Notes: generated from the letters alone by a model not told the origin. A stretch of 64,000 bases of DNA from Bretschneidera sinensis (GCA_023935145.1 CM043699.1:73985138-74049137), one strand, 5' to 3'; positions 42,781-54,742 are shown, counted from the stretch's first letter. Numbers and translations: made by a program.

Positions 42781-45700
42781 AGGTCAAAACCTATTTCTCC
42801 CTCAGTCAGAGCTACTATGTTAAACCAATCTCCAGTAGGGTCTTCACAACATCAAGAAGATGTTGAACATAAGCATGAGTATTAACTTGAAGATGATCGT
42901 GACTCTCAAAGCAATTCTGAGACCAGGCCAATAAGCACAGAAAGTCAAAACAATGATAATGAAGAATATGAGATAATTGGTAATTTTTGTATTATAAGAC
43001 ATTCTCTTGAAAACTAGTTTGATATAACAGTGTTATACTATTTATAAAATTTATGTTTCAATGTATAGATTCTCAAGGGAGGGTGAGAAAGCAAACAAGC
43101 ATCATGAAAACGTCACAAGTGTGGTCCTTGGAATTTGGGGAGAAAATTGTGGTCCACTTCAACACACTTAATCAACCTGTGAAAAAGGGTGAGCGAATAT
43201 TAAGTAGCTGGTTGGGTAAAGTTTCAAAGAGAGGGAACCTTTGTCCATTTGGTTACACGGATTGGAAGAAAGTGCCTTCCAACTACAAAAATGACCTTGT
43301 TTTATTGATTTGGGTAATTAACAATAACTTAATTTAGGGTTTTTTTTCCTTTTTTGTGGTGTCGTATATGCATATACTCTTTAACACCAAAAATACTTAT
43401 TTGTACTATTTATTTTCTTTGTTGTAGAGGAAGTTTCATTATCCTATGATTGAGACGATCGACAAAATATTAGTGAGGATGATCGGTAAAAAATGGAAGG
43501 ACTGCAAGTATGTGCTTAAAAGGGACAGGTGAGGAGCAAAACAAAGCAACAATTTTTTAGCAATAAAGTTCCAAAAAGAGCAGATCAAAACCAGTGGAAA
43601 CAACTTGTGAACTACTGGTTTTCTTAGCCAAGTGAGGTTTTTTTTTCATAATTATGTTCATTAGAATTACTATTGTTTCTATTTTCTTTTAATGATTGAT
43701 TACTCAAATTGGTTTATGGTTGTTATAGAAATATTCTACGATAGGGACAGTAATTTCCTCACGCATCCGGATCAAAGAGTTTTACTAGAAAAAAGGATGA
43801 ATATGTGAGTTGATTTGCTTCATTCATCTAATTTTTCATTTGAGATGTAGTGTATTGAGTCATTGTTTGAACTTTTTTCATAAAAGGTAGGAGATAAAAC
43901 ATGGAACTGAGCCAGTGCGCGTAGATTATTTTACTGAAACCCATAAACGCAAGGATGGAACTTTATTGATGAAGCATCAAGACAATTTGTGGTAAGTTCA
44001 AAAAAACTAATTATCAAAGACTTGAAGTTAGAGAATTTTAATTCTTATATCAATTATTCTTGGATCATTTTTATTGGTATTAACAAATAGTAAATCAAAA
44101 AATTTGGAAATATGTATGTGTGTGTGAGATAAGTCATGTCGATAGGAGGAAAGTATAAAGTTGTATAACATCCTTTTTCATTTGGATCATTTATCATTCT
44201 ATAGCATCCTTTTCATTTGAATTATTCATGGTTCTATGTGATCTCTTTCCCTTTTCGGGTTTGTAAGACTGTGTAGCAATAAATCATGAAGCTTTGGACA
44301 TAATTTTAGTTCACTCTAAGAGAAAACTTTTGATCTATTGGTGGAAGTGTAGAGCTCTGTGTGACACTTAACATCAGTCATTTGTATTACACTGACCTCC
44401 TTCGATTGATACAAACTTTTTGTTCTTCATGTTGATCAATATTTTTTGTTCTTCACGTTAATCAAGATATAATAGAGTAGTACATGATTACGTAAGAGAA
44501 GAGTACATGATTTAAGTCTTAGACCCTTAGGACACCATGCTATGTTGAAGTATTTTATATGATGAACTTTTGCAGTCTGCATACTATTGGATTCAGTGAC
44601 ATGTAATACAAGTTTAAACATACAGTTTTCTTTCTTCTTCTTTTTTTGTTTGGTAATAAAGCAAGCATTTTCAGCACTTTTATGCATACTTTTTTATGTC
44701 CTCTACCTCAATAGAATATTATAACAATCATTTAATTGCTATAGATATGATTTCGTTATATGGCTTGTGTGATTAAAGTCTGAAACCATGGTGAAAAGAG
44801 TGTTAAAGATTGGGACAATCACTAACATTGAGGAACTGGAACCATCTACTATCAAAATTGTTGCTTTAGGTGGAATGCACCATTAGAAATAAATGTTATT
44901 GCTGCATTTCATATTTGTTAAAGATTGTAAACCTTGCTCGTTGTCATTGTATTTGGTACTTCTAGCACTTTTATTACTGCATGTGTTGACCTCCTTTTGT
45001 TGTTTCTAGCTTCCTTGCTTGTTTGACGCTTCCATAAATATATTCCAACATGAAGTGACTACAATTAACCGAACCCCAATTTTGAGTCTAATTTTCATAA
45101 TGGCTTTAGGCTTTCACAAAAAAAAAAACAAAAAAAAAATTGTTTTCATGGTGGGAGAGTTTTAAGTTAGTAGAACTGATAAATAGGTAAGTTAGAAATT
45201 AATATGAAAAACAATTTGAGGTATCAAAGCAATATGTAAAACAAATTGAGGTTTTAGAATTTGAAAAATGATTAAAATGGGATGTTAAAATGGTGAGTTG
45301 ATTTGTTTTTGGAACTATAATTTCTTAGAGGATGGACTTTTGAGAAAGAAAGCAATATGTTTTACTATTCTGGTTTGTATTTTGACTCTATTCCTGATGA
45401 TGTATCAAAGCTATTCTAATGACCTATATGGCTAGTTGTGGCTACTTTGTTTGGATTGTATTTTTGTTCTTCTTTTGCATGAGGTTTTATGGACAAATAG
45501 GGGAAACTTTGCCCCTTTTTTTGTAAAATCGGATTGCTTAACTTTTTTTTCTTTTGTTTTATGTAACTTTCGCTACAAATAACTACTCACTCTTTGGGGG
45601 AGTTTGTTTATTATCTTCGTTATTTCTTAATTGTAGGAGATTGTTGAAGCTCGTGTGGCCAAACTTGTTGCTTCTTCAGAATCTTCTGATGCTAGTAACA

Positions 45701-45993
45701 ATTTACAAATACAAAATGAAGTCTTCACGGAACTTTTGGGTGAAAAGAGTTATGGACGTGTACGAGGTCAAGGGTCTAGAGTTAATCCAATTGACGTGTT
45801 TGGATTTTCAGCTCAAATTAGGAATGATGTGGGATAAAATGGAGCTTATGCTGAAGAAATACATAATTTAAAAGAACAAATAGAAGAAATCAATAAAAAG
45901 CATAAGCATCAGATTCAGGAAATAACGACGAAGCATGATGAGCAAATGACCAGTATGAAGTCCCAAATGGATGAGCTCAAGTCTTTACAGTAG
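42781..45993 (+). pseudogene. TNPA-type CACTA protein gene (Transposase_24 family) with introns
   Basis: Accessory DNA-binding protein of CACTA elements, which binds subterminal repeats. Exons by splice sites and phase: 42781-42979 (MFRSKPISPSVRA...), 43069-43313 (IDSQGRVRKQ...WSLEFGEKIVVHFN, GNLCPFGYTDWKKVP), 43428-43636 (FHYPMIETIDKIL, IGKKWKDCKYVLK; QWKQLVNYWFS after a shifted frame), 43729-43804 (FPHASGSKSFTRKKDEY), 43891-43991 (KHGTEPVRVDYFTETHKRKD), 45637-45993 (EIVEARVAKLVASSE, SYGRVRGQGSRVNPIDVFGF). The last exon ends in a Lys/Glu-rich coiled-coil-like tail and TAG at 45991. Stops (exon 1 near 42890, 43529, 43624, two near 43741-43755, 45835) and small indels make it a pseudogene. The fifth intron is about 1.65 kb. 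Confidence 0.82.
43992..45636 (+). other. Large intron of the TNPA-type gene
   Basis: Bounded by GGTAAGTT and TTGTAG. AT-rich; I see no ORF or recognisable insertion in it. Confidence 0.6.
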
Positions 45994-46254
45994 CGGTAGG
46001 TTAATAGAGGATCTCATATTTGATTTCAAGTGTAATGATACTTAAAATATTTAATCAGACTTCATTCAAATACTTGGTTGTGTATGAATTTACATGGTTA
46101 ACTATGAATGTTTTTTTGTGTTATGAAATGACTTAGGTATTGATATTTGAATTTATATAGATTTGATGATATATATATTGAAGAACAGGGGTTAATTATA
46201 TATATAGTAGGTGTTGATATTAAACCCAAAATAGTGCAAAAACATAAGCTAGGT

Positions 46255-46510
46255 GTATTCTAGGGCTTTAAAGTGCCACAAAAATTGTCAATATGTGGTA
46301 TATTGTGGCGCTAATATTCTCATATTGTGGCACTTTAAAGCGCCACAAAATTATGCAAATTGCGGCACTTAACGTAAACGCTGGCTCTGGAGTTACGACA
46401 CCGCACATACTGAAGCTTTATCTGGCGCTTGGTTAAAGCGTTAATATCACATATTGCAGCACTTTAAAGCACCAACATATTGCATCACTTTAAAGCGTTG
46501 AAATATACTT
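46255..46510. repeat. CACTA subterminal repeats
   Basis: Five to six copies, in both orientations, of a 10-12-bp word based on GGCACTTTAAAGCGCCAC, with ATATTGTGGCGC links. Subterminal repeats of this kind are the TNPA binding sites in En/Spm; their position 40-290 bp from the element end fits. Confidence 0.82.
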
Positions 46511-46533
46511 AAAAAAGCGTCGGTGTGTGTGAG

Positions 46534-46546
46534 TTCTATTGTAGTG
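46534..46546 (+). repeat. CACTA 3' terminal inverted repeat
   Basis: TTCTATTGTAGTG; its reverse complement CACTACAATAGAA is a standard CACTA terminus. The 5' partner is absent. Confidence 0.85.
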
Positions 46547-46993
46547 TAAGATCTTAAGAAGATTTCTTTTGTTTTAAAACATGTTAGAACAAATTTTATC
46601 ATTGTTTTTTAAATAAACGAAAAAGGGTTTGTGACTTAACCCCTAGTTTTATTATGCTTGTATGAATCCCTTGATGTGATTGGCTGTTAAATGCTAGTAT
46701 ACTTGTTGAGTATTTATACTAAGTATATATATGTATATATTGGTTGGGGTGACTGAAGGAGAATACCGAGGGCTAGGAGAAAACCCAAGGTTGAGGTTTG
46801 GTTCAACAAAGGTGAGTTTTCATCTTACTTTTAGTAAACGTTGAACGAAATAATAAAGATAAAAAAGTTAAATACCTATATAAAGAAAATGACGACACTA
46901 ATAAAATTACACTACGGAAAATAAGTAAGGTACGTAGTGAATACGAAATACTAAATAATAGTATGTTGAGTTTGACGTGTGTGTGTGAGTGTG

Positions 46994-47036
<43 letters not shown>

Positions 47037-47707
47037 AGACATGATTGTACGAGTAATGAGTACAGAAATAAATTGTTGTAGTTTATGTTTGAGATCTTGT
47101 GATGTGTTTGGTTGTAATAAAAATTAACTAATGGAGTGTTATGAATTAATGATGAGACTGGTTGATGTATGCTTAATTTAGAAGTTATTGGATCTTGATT
47201 TGCATTTCATATTGCATAAACCATTTCATGGTCCGTCTAGTGAGGGGGAGTGTTGTGTAAGGCCGAAAACATTCGTCTAATGAGGGGGAGTGTTGGGTGA
47301 GGCCGAAAATAGAATTGAAGCTGATATTGTGATGATGCTATTGAGAGCGTATCCTTACGTGGGGAAACGTCCCCGTTGTTATATGACTAGCCCAGTGAAG
47401 GGCAAATGAAAAATGAATTGAAAGTGAAATGGAATAAAATGAATTGAATAAAGAATTTAACATGCATCGCATCACATTGCATTGAATTCATTCCATGGAT
47501 GATTGATGCATAAGTAGTGATTGGCCCATGAGAGGCATAAGTGGTATTTGACCCATGAGGGGTACATATGTTGATTGGCTCATGAAAGGGCATATGATGT
47601 GATTGATTTAATGAAAGTCATGTTGGTTGCATCTTAAGTTAAGGCGCTCAATGCTGAAAGGTAATGGACTCATACAGAGTAAGGCCCACTCGGGATGTGT
47701 CGTTACA
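46547..47707 (+). repeat. Element G 5' LTR, partial
   Basis: Contains ACTTTTAGTAAACGTTG near 46828, a (TG)n run, three GCCCATGAGAGGCA-type repeats (47513-47600) and ends CTCGGGATGTGTCGTTACA. The left part (46547-46800) matches the 3' copy only weakly. Confidence 0.5.
46978..47034. repeat. (TG)n/(TA)n microsatellite
   Basis: TG runs with a TATATATA centre, the longest being about 32 bases. The minus-strand His/Thr-repeat frame through it is an artefact. Confidence 0.92.
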
Positions 47708-49242
47708 AAAAGGGGAGAGATAATTGAATTTTGAGAAGATGAGGAAATTATTAGGTACAAATGCGATGGTCATTATTGTAGAAACAAAGGGAGATGGATT
47801 AATTTGGTAAGGTTAAGGATTTTGATAACAAAACATGAAGTAGAGAGTATGTCAAATTAAATATGAGAACTTTTGGATTAACGTTTGATTGATGCTTAGT
47901 TGGAAATTATTTATAAATTGTAATATTGAGATTAGTAAGGTTATCGATAATGTAAGAGATTAAATAGTTAAAAAGGAAAAGAAATAAAAAGTTAAAAGGT
48001 GAGTTAGGAAAGAAGTAAACATCCAAGTTGTAGAGAAACACTAAATATGAGTTACGAGGTTACGTGTACGAACGAATGGAAGGTTGAGATTTTGAGAAAT
48101 TGTTCATTTGAGGAATTGAAGTGAGAGATAAGTAATGTAAGAACTATAGTGGCTACAAAATAATGTGTATAGAGACATTATTAGAAATTCTTAGGGTGAA
48201 GAGTTATCTAAAATGTATCTTTGAGAGTTTTCTAAGTAATAGAAATACTTATTGGATGGGAAGTATAGAGTATTTAACACTGAGAGTGAGTTGAAGATTC
48301 GATCTAAGAAGGTATTTAAAGGAATGGAATGATTCTGAAGAAATGGTAAATTGAAGTACGATTAACATTAAAGGAAAAGTTTAAGTAAGTAAATCGTTGG
48401 GAAGTTCAAGTAGGGGTTAAAGACAGGTTAAATAAGTTATTATTGAAGAAAATTAAGTATTGAAGTTAGATAAGAGACTTGTAGAATAAAGTTTGTTAGT
48501 TGTTAATGGAAATAATTGGTTCGTCAAATGCTCAAATGATGTTATGAATTGAGTAGTGACGTAGCTATTGATTTTAAAGAGAGACTAGTCAATTGTAGTT
48601 GTAGTGGAGAGTAAAGTGCTTTACTGTTACTACTGTGGTGAATAATATATGAGTTTATCGGTTAATATACCCAGTGAAGAAAATGGATGAATTAGAGTTT
48701 GATGAAAATAATAAATGAGGAATATGGGTTAAAACTAAGAAATGCGTTGAGTAAAGAGAGTAAGTTGCTAAATGGATCAATTTTTTTAGAGATGCTAGAA
48801 ATTACTGTGAGTGATTGAAAAAAAAATCGAATTGTAAAGCACTTAATGATTATTTTACTTTCGTAGGTGAATTTGGAATTGTGAAGAGAACAATTAGAGG
48901 AATTAATTAAAGAACTAAATTGAAGTGAGTATGAAATTTTTTTAATAGCACCGTTCACGGATCCTAAGTATAGTATCTATTTGGGGAAGAATTCAATGAA
49001 TGATAAGAGAAAGTGATTAGTAGTAAGTGACTTTTTGAAGATCTTGGGAGAGACACACAATTAAAACTATACAGCATTTGGGACCTTGAAGTATCGAGTC
49101 GAGATAGAAATTAAAGAATTTAGAGAGGAATGTGAGATAGTAAAAACTTTAGTTTTGAAACATAAGAGCAAAAGAAAGATGTAAAAAGGGAATGATTTTG
49201 AGTAATAATTCTGTTTAGGAATGTTTGATTAGAGAGACTAGC
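47708..49242 (+). other. Element G internal region, no coding recognised
   Basis: Stops in all frames. A short CYYCGE reading near 48630 recalls the start of a zinc knuckle but lacks the rest. I cannot assign any domain. Confidence 0.5.
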
Positions 49243-50590
49243 TGTAGAACCCGATACTTTAAATGGACTATTTTAAAAACTGGGTTACACTCCAACGTGT
49301 ATTCGTTATGTTTGTTTAGATTTAGCTTATAATTTATTTGTGTTGGGATTTGTGAAACTTGGAAACAAGTAAATAAAATAAGATTTAAGTGATAAAATTA
49401 CGTTTTAGTATAGTTACTAGAATTTTAAAGTCTTGTGGAGAGGTGGTTATTCAATTAAAGAAGACTTTGCCTATGAATAGGATGAGAGGGGGAGAGAAAT
49501 ACCAGTTGTGCTGGATATTTCTAGACAGGCAGGGAGAGAGGAAAGAAAGAGAAGAGAAAAAAAAAGAGGAGAAGAACAAGAGAAAGAAAAAAGAAACAAT
49601 GACAAGATTTATTGCAAAAAAACTCAAGGTAAACCTTCTTCTTCTTCATTTTCTAAGTATCAACAATGTCTATGAGACTAAGATTTATGAGTTTGGGATT
49701 TTGAATATGAAGAAATTTGTAAGAAAAGTTGGAAAAAAATGGTTATTTTAAGGAAAAATGGGTTTTGTGCAAAGTTGGTTGATTTGGGAGTTTTGGGTTC
49801 AATTATTCTCTTGGGTAATGTAGTTTTTTACTTTAAACCCTTAGAAACTTGTATCTTTTAAGATTCGAAAAAGACTTTTGAAGTCAAAAAGAATTTTTGG
49901 GGAAAACATGAGTTTTCGAAAAGATTTTTGCTGGAAAACGGGGATCCAGTCGACTGGATGAAGCTTTTTATTCAAAATGTAGTTGAACCTCTTCATTCAT
50001 TTAACTAAATGAAGTTTTCAGTTGACTGAATGAAGGGGATTAAACTTTTTGGACCTTTTTTAGTCGATTGGATTCAGTCGACTGTATCACACTGATTTTT
50101 GAAAAAATTGAATTTTTCCTTCAGTTTTTGAATGTGAAATTATTCTAAATTGATTTTTATATGGATTGGAAGCATGATTCAAACAACTTTGAAATGGCTA
50201 GTATTTATGAGGTTAAAATGTTTTTGAAACCCAAAGTAAATTATTTGAAAAAAGAATGAAAAAGAGCACAACATTTTGGTTCCTTTGATTTTTGTTGCGC
50301 TCGAAATGCGCACATGATATTTGAAGTATAAAAACGCTTTGGAGTTACTTAGTATACATTTAAATGGTTTAAAGTAATGGGATTTAGTCTTGTTCACTCC
50401 TAGGTGCAAGTGGCAAAACCCTTGAGAGACAAAGGTAGTAGTTGGGACTAGTTTGCGAAATCAGGTAATGAGGTGAGTTTCGCCTTACTTTTAGTAAATG
50501 TTGTTAAATGTACAATAAAATAAAAATAGAGTTTAAAAGTATATAAAAATAAATGAGTACAAAAACGTTAATAATAACAATATGAGAATT

Positions 50591-50591
<1 letters not shown>

Positions 50592-50635
<44 letters not shown>
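50592..50635. repeat. (AT)n microsatellite
   Basis: Uninterrupted AT run of about 40 bases. Confidence 0.92.
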
Positions 50636-50637
<2 letters not shown>

Positions 50638-51147
50638 GATATGGAGACATAACAAATTAGTATAATCATGTCATGGAGTACTTTGAGAAAAGGTGATAAT
50701 ATGATTGACTTAGTAAGTCATGAATGATTGAGTAAAAGATAAATGTGATTATGTCTTGAGGTTCTTGAGAAGCAAAATAATGATGTGTTGGACTTGATGA
50801 AGTTATGTTTGAAAAAAATGTGATGCTTGTTGTTGTAATGAAAATGGTTGATGGATAGTTATGAATTTAGTGGTATGATTTGCTGATGATTGTGTAATTG
50901 AAAGGTTGTTGTATTATGATTTCATTTTACATTGCATAAAGTATTACATTATCTATCTAATGAGGGGGAGTGTTGTGTAACGCCGAAAACATCCATCTAA
51001 CGAGGAGTATTGCCTAATGAGGGGCGTTATAATAAAACTCGCCCAATGAGGGGCAATGAAATAAAATGATTAAAGAAATGAGAAAATTTAAAAAACAAAC
51101 ATGATTGTGCATTGCATTGCATAGCAATGTATTCATTGACGCATTGT

Positions 51148-51290
51148 GTTGATTGGCCCATGAGGGGCATGTGTGGTGATTAGCCCATGAGGGGCATGTG
51201 ATGTGACTGGTCCATAAGGGGCATATGTTGTATTTAGCCCATGAGTGGCATGTGATGTGACTGGCCCAATGAGGAGCATGAAATGTTAAT
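51148..51290 (+). repeat. Tandem repeat in the G LTR
   Basis: Five units of about 30 bp with the core GGCCCATGAGGGGCATGTG, degenerating rightward; three copies of the same unit lie in the 5' LTR at 47513-47600. Confidence 0.82.
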
Positions 51291-51884
51291 TGTTGTAATA
51301 TGAAAAGTGTTGAAGTGAATGTTTACATAATGATTTATTGTATAGTATGTGGAAAAATATTAAGGATTAAATAAAATATAGTAAAGTAAGGATGTTAACA
51401 TTCCTTTGTGATAAAAAAAAATGAGAAAAGTAATAAAAGCTTACATAAAGGACTTATTAAATTATAAATTATATGACAAAGTTTGAAATCAAAGAATTAA
51501 ATCCCAAAAATGATTACTTCTAGTAAGATGCTTACTCACTAAGCTTTTTAGCTCACCCCCTCCCTTTTTACTAACTTTTCAAGAAAGCATTGGGAGGCTT
51601 GAAATCAAGTCAAATAAAGTCTTTAGCAAGGTCCTCATCCATGGCATCCTCACCTCTTTGGTAATTTGGGAGTCTAATTTTTTTTTATGGTTCGACATTA
51701 GTAAAATGTGTCCAAGTTAGTTGTAAATTAAAAAGTCCTTTTTACTTGTGTCTTTTGTAAAACCTTAAGAATTGTTTTAGTGTATTGGAAAGTTCCTTAA
51801 ATGCAAAAGAAATATGTTTGTATGAAATTGTGATGTTTGAAAAGAATATTGTTTGTTTTGTAAAGTTTTTATGTTACATATAAG

Positions 51885-51998
51885 TCGGGGTGTTCAAAGC
51901 TGAAAGGTGATGACATCACCTCGGGTAGTGTAATGACCCATCCCTGTGTTGGCCCTACCCAAGGAGGTATCATCACCTTTCAGCTCTGAGCACCTCGG
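51885..51998. repeat. Long imperfect inverted repeat
   Basis: Arms 51885-51928 and 51955-51998 (44 bases each, spacer 26). They share GCTGAAAGGTGATGA/TCATCACCTTTCAGC and CTCGGGTAG/CTACCCAAG words. The Del-2 LTR end has a shorter hairpin at the same place. Confidence 0.85.
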
Positions 51999-52002
51999 CC
52001 TA

Positions 52003-52007
52003 CATGC
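52003..52007. repeat. Target-site duplication of H (CATGC)
   Basis: CATGC precedes H here and follows it at 63768-63772. Confidence 0.85.
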
Positions 52008-53323
52008 TGTTTTGCATTTATCTACCTAAATAAATAGGCAAATAATTATACAGTTTTACTTGCAAGTGCACAAGGTCAACAGTAGCGTAGTGTGCAAGTG
52101 CGAGATCATCTCCACAGGGATTGGTGAATTTCGTTTTAGAATCAGTTTCACAATGTAAAAATTGATAGAAATAAATATTAAGTCTAAATCGATAATAATA
52201 AGAACATAGGGCTTTGATATCCACCACTAATCATACTTTCCCAATAAGTAATGTGCCAATGCTCTAGCCCTACTATGAATACCTAATCGTTGTCAACCTA
52301 AGGGCATGGTATCTACTCCTTAAGCTATTGATTTCCCTAAGCAATGAGTTAGGCATAGTATCTACTCTAACTCTTTTCTTTCTTAAGGGATTCAGCATGG
52401 TGTATACTGAGCTATTCCTTAAGAGAGCATAAGATCTGTGGAAATCGACAACCACACGAGACCTAGGGTATGGTGTATACTCCCGGTTTCTCATGTTGAT
52501 TAACCCAAGAATCTGGCATGGATTTCTTTTGTTAGTTATTGTCAGGCCTAGGACTCGGTCATCCAAATTGATCTAACTAACTAATCCATACCACATGCAT
52601 ACGTTGATCAGACACACACATATGAGGAATTCAATAAAACAGGCATTAATCAATAAAGCATCATAATAAGGCTATTGGCAAAAGTAATTAATATATATAT
52701 AGATAAAAAAGCTTAATTAGGGCTTCAATTGAGCCCTATTAGTAAGTTAGTTACACGTGCTGTCTATGATAAGCATCGTCATAACATAAACTAAAATAGA
52801 AAATATAAAACCCGAAGAATACTGTGGAGACGAGTCATCAATTCCTCTCCAAAGCTTACAACTTCAAGAAAAAGTAAAAGATAAAAGAAAAGATGTGTTT
52901 TTTGTGTTTTACAAGCCTATATATAAGGTTCTAAGAGTGCCCCGAAACCTTAATTTCCAAAATAGGTCCGAAAGAAAGCTTTCCAAAACTGGCTCTGCTG
53001 CCTCTCTATGCGTGTGCACTCGATCGCTTGCTTCTGCGCTCGAGCGCATAGGTGCGCTCAAGCGCATGGGTGCGCTTGAGCCTTTTATGTGTGCGCACGA
53101 TTGCTTGTGTACTTGATCGCAGCCATGTTGCGCTCGATCGCATTAGCCTTTTCTAGATCTTTAGTTTTCTTCCTTTAAAACTTCAAAATGTTTTCTTTTT
53201 CTTCTCAAGCCTATAAAAACATAGAAAACACCAAAATGAAGTAAAACATAATAAAATATGTAAACAAAGAGCTTAACAAATGTAAATTAAGCGGCTTAAA
53301 TATGAATATTTAAGCACTTATCA
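52008..53323 (-). repeat. Element H 3' LTR
   Basis: 1316 bp; the plus strand starts TGTTTTGCATTTATC and ends AGCACTTATCA. TATA box (TTATATATAG on the minus strand) at about 52917-52926; array at 52995-53145 with CGATCG and GCGCTCGAGCGC units. U5 reads CCCTGTGGAGATGATCTCGC. Confidence 0.92.
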
Positions 53324-53325
53324 CA

Positions 53326-53334
53326 CCCCAAACT
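53326..53334 (-). promoter_or_regulatory. Element H polypurine tract
   Basis: The minus strand reads AGTTTGGGG, two bases before the LTR. Confidence 0.75.
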
Positions 53335-54742
53335 TGCATATTGCTAGTCCCTTAGCAATACAGAACCAAAAACTAACTGAAAAATAAAATTAAAGATAAA
53401 ATCATCATTCATGATATCTAAAAAATTTGGGTTGCACACAAACCATGATATTTGTTCATGAGTAGGCTTAAAATATAAACACATCTTCACCATGAAAAAG
53501 AGTTTTAAATTCTAATTACTTACACAAGGCTGGTTTAAGGCATCACAAGTTTGACTTAGTGTGTGGTGGATTAGCACAAAAAGATGAAGCTTCCAAATAT
53601 CTCTACTGTATAGTGTTTCAGTGTCTTAACATTAATCGAATTTCCTATCAGAATGAACACTAGTGGCATAGTTTTATTTCCTTTCTTTTTCTTTCATCAT
53701 GAGTTTTCTGCCAAGTTGAGTTCCATTAAGCTTTCTAATTGACCCTTGTAGCGAGTGTTTAGCCAATGACTCCCAAAGCAGATGGTTTTAGAGCATTAGA
53801 TGTAAAGACACCCCTAAGGACTTACCAACTCGAGTCAAAAAGGCTACGAAACTAACAAGTCTTAATGCTTCCTTGCGAAATTCCCACCTTTTGACGTGAA
53901 CACTCACTGCTTACTGAAGCAAGAGGTCCAGTTACTCAGTGAAAATTTTATGATCATTAAATGCTTAATTTCCACCTTTTGACATGAACACTCACTGCTT
54001 ACTACGGCAAGAGATCCAGTTACTCAATGGAAACTTTATTTAATGATCATTAGGAGCATTTTATTTTCTTTTTTTGCATGATGGACATTTTTCTTTAATT
54101 TTCTATGCCAAAGTGTTTATCTAACAAGTTATTCGATTATAGTTAGGTCATGGAAACATATACATAGAGATTATATGTCATACCTCACACCATTATGTGT
54201 TAATGTGCTCGTGTTAGATTTAGATCAACTTTGTGAATTCCTAAATGCCTTGAGGTAAGTAACTAAACTTTTAAAATTCTATTATTAGACCATGTGTTCT
54301 AGATTTTAAGCTTACTGATGAAGTCTTATCATAATATTTGATTAAATCAACTAAAATTTTCAAAACAACATGAACATGCATTTATCAAAAAAAAAAAATT
54401 GGGACATAGTGTGTGCATGTGTGTGCAAGTGTCTCTCTCTACCCCCAAACTTAATATACACATTGTCCCCAATGTGTGAGTGACATGGAAAGATCTAACC
54501 TGGGAGTTGGAGAACTAGACTGCTGGCATGGCGTATAGTACGCCCCCAAACTTGAACTTGATGCACGCACTCTGTTCCGAAAAAAGAGAAACAAATGTTG
54601 TGCCGGAAAACAAGAAATATGGAAATAAACATAAATAAGAAAAGAAAAATACTATAATAAAAAGGATATGCTGTGGGGTGCCTCCCATGAGCGCTAAGTT
54701 TTACATCTTCAGCCAGACAGGGTATCCTCTCACTGCTGGTCA
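53335..54742 (-). other. Element H 3' non-coding region
   Basis: Shares with C and D the TTAGG/CCTAA block (about 53785-53820, weakened), two hairpin units (53880-53945 and 53972-54037), and the GAGCGCTAAGTTTTACATC motif (about 54685-54720) next to the end of the additional ORF. Confidence 0.75.

Larger units (their letters stand above)
39247..46546 (+). mobile_element. CACTA (En/Spm) DNA transposon, 5' part missing
   Basis: Plus strand: TNP2 transposase gene from its middle onward, a spacer with a minisatellite, a TNPA-type gene with introns, subterminal repeats and a 3' end TTCTATTGTAGTG, the reverse complement of a CACTACAA-type terminus. The 5' end is cut at the Del-2 LTR; the missing part would lie beyond Del-2's 5' end, which is not in the window. 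The bases after the end are TAA; a 3-bp target duplication cannot be tested. Confidence 0.87.
46547..52004 (+). mobile_element. Element G: coding-poor LTR element with long LTRs
   Basis: Two diverged copies of one long repeat: about 46700-47707 (5' LTR, 5' part lost at the CACTA) and 49243-52004 (3' LTR). Both contain AGGTGAGTTT(T/C)(C/G)(A/C)(T/C)CTTACTTTTAG, a microsatellite, and GAGGGGGAGTGTTG boxes. Both end in the region around GCTGAAAGGT. The 1.5 kb between shows no recognisable gag or pol. Organisation resembles a large-retrotransposon derivative or a very decayed Del-type element. Exact ends are uncertain. Confidence 0.55.
49243..52004 (+). repeat. Element G 3' LTR
   Basis: About 2.76 kb. 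Starts TGTAGAACCCGATAC and ends CACCTCGGCCTACA after a long hairpin. Contains CAGTCGACTG palindromes (49948 and near 50085), an (AT)n run at 50592-50635 and tandem repeats at 51148-51290. The Lys/Glu-rich frame at 49389-49751 is low-complexity and not convincing. Confidence 0.55.

Noticed and set aside
46803..47042. Minus-strand frame with His-Thr repeats
   Set aside because: Pure (TG)n microsatellite translation.
49389..49751. 120-residue Lys/Glu-rich frame
   Set aside because: Low-complexity purine-rich stretch within the G LTR, no homologue pattern.
51148..51290. CRISPR-like array
   Set aside because: Units are direct, degenerate, without unique spacers of constant size, and lie in a plant LTR.
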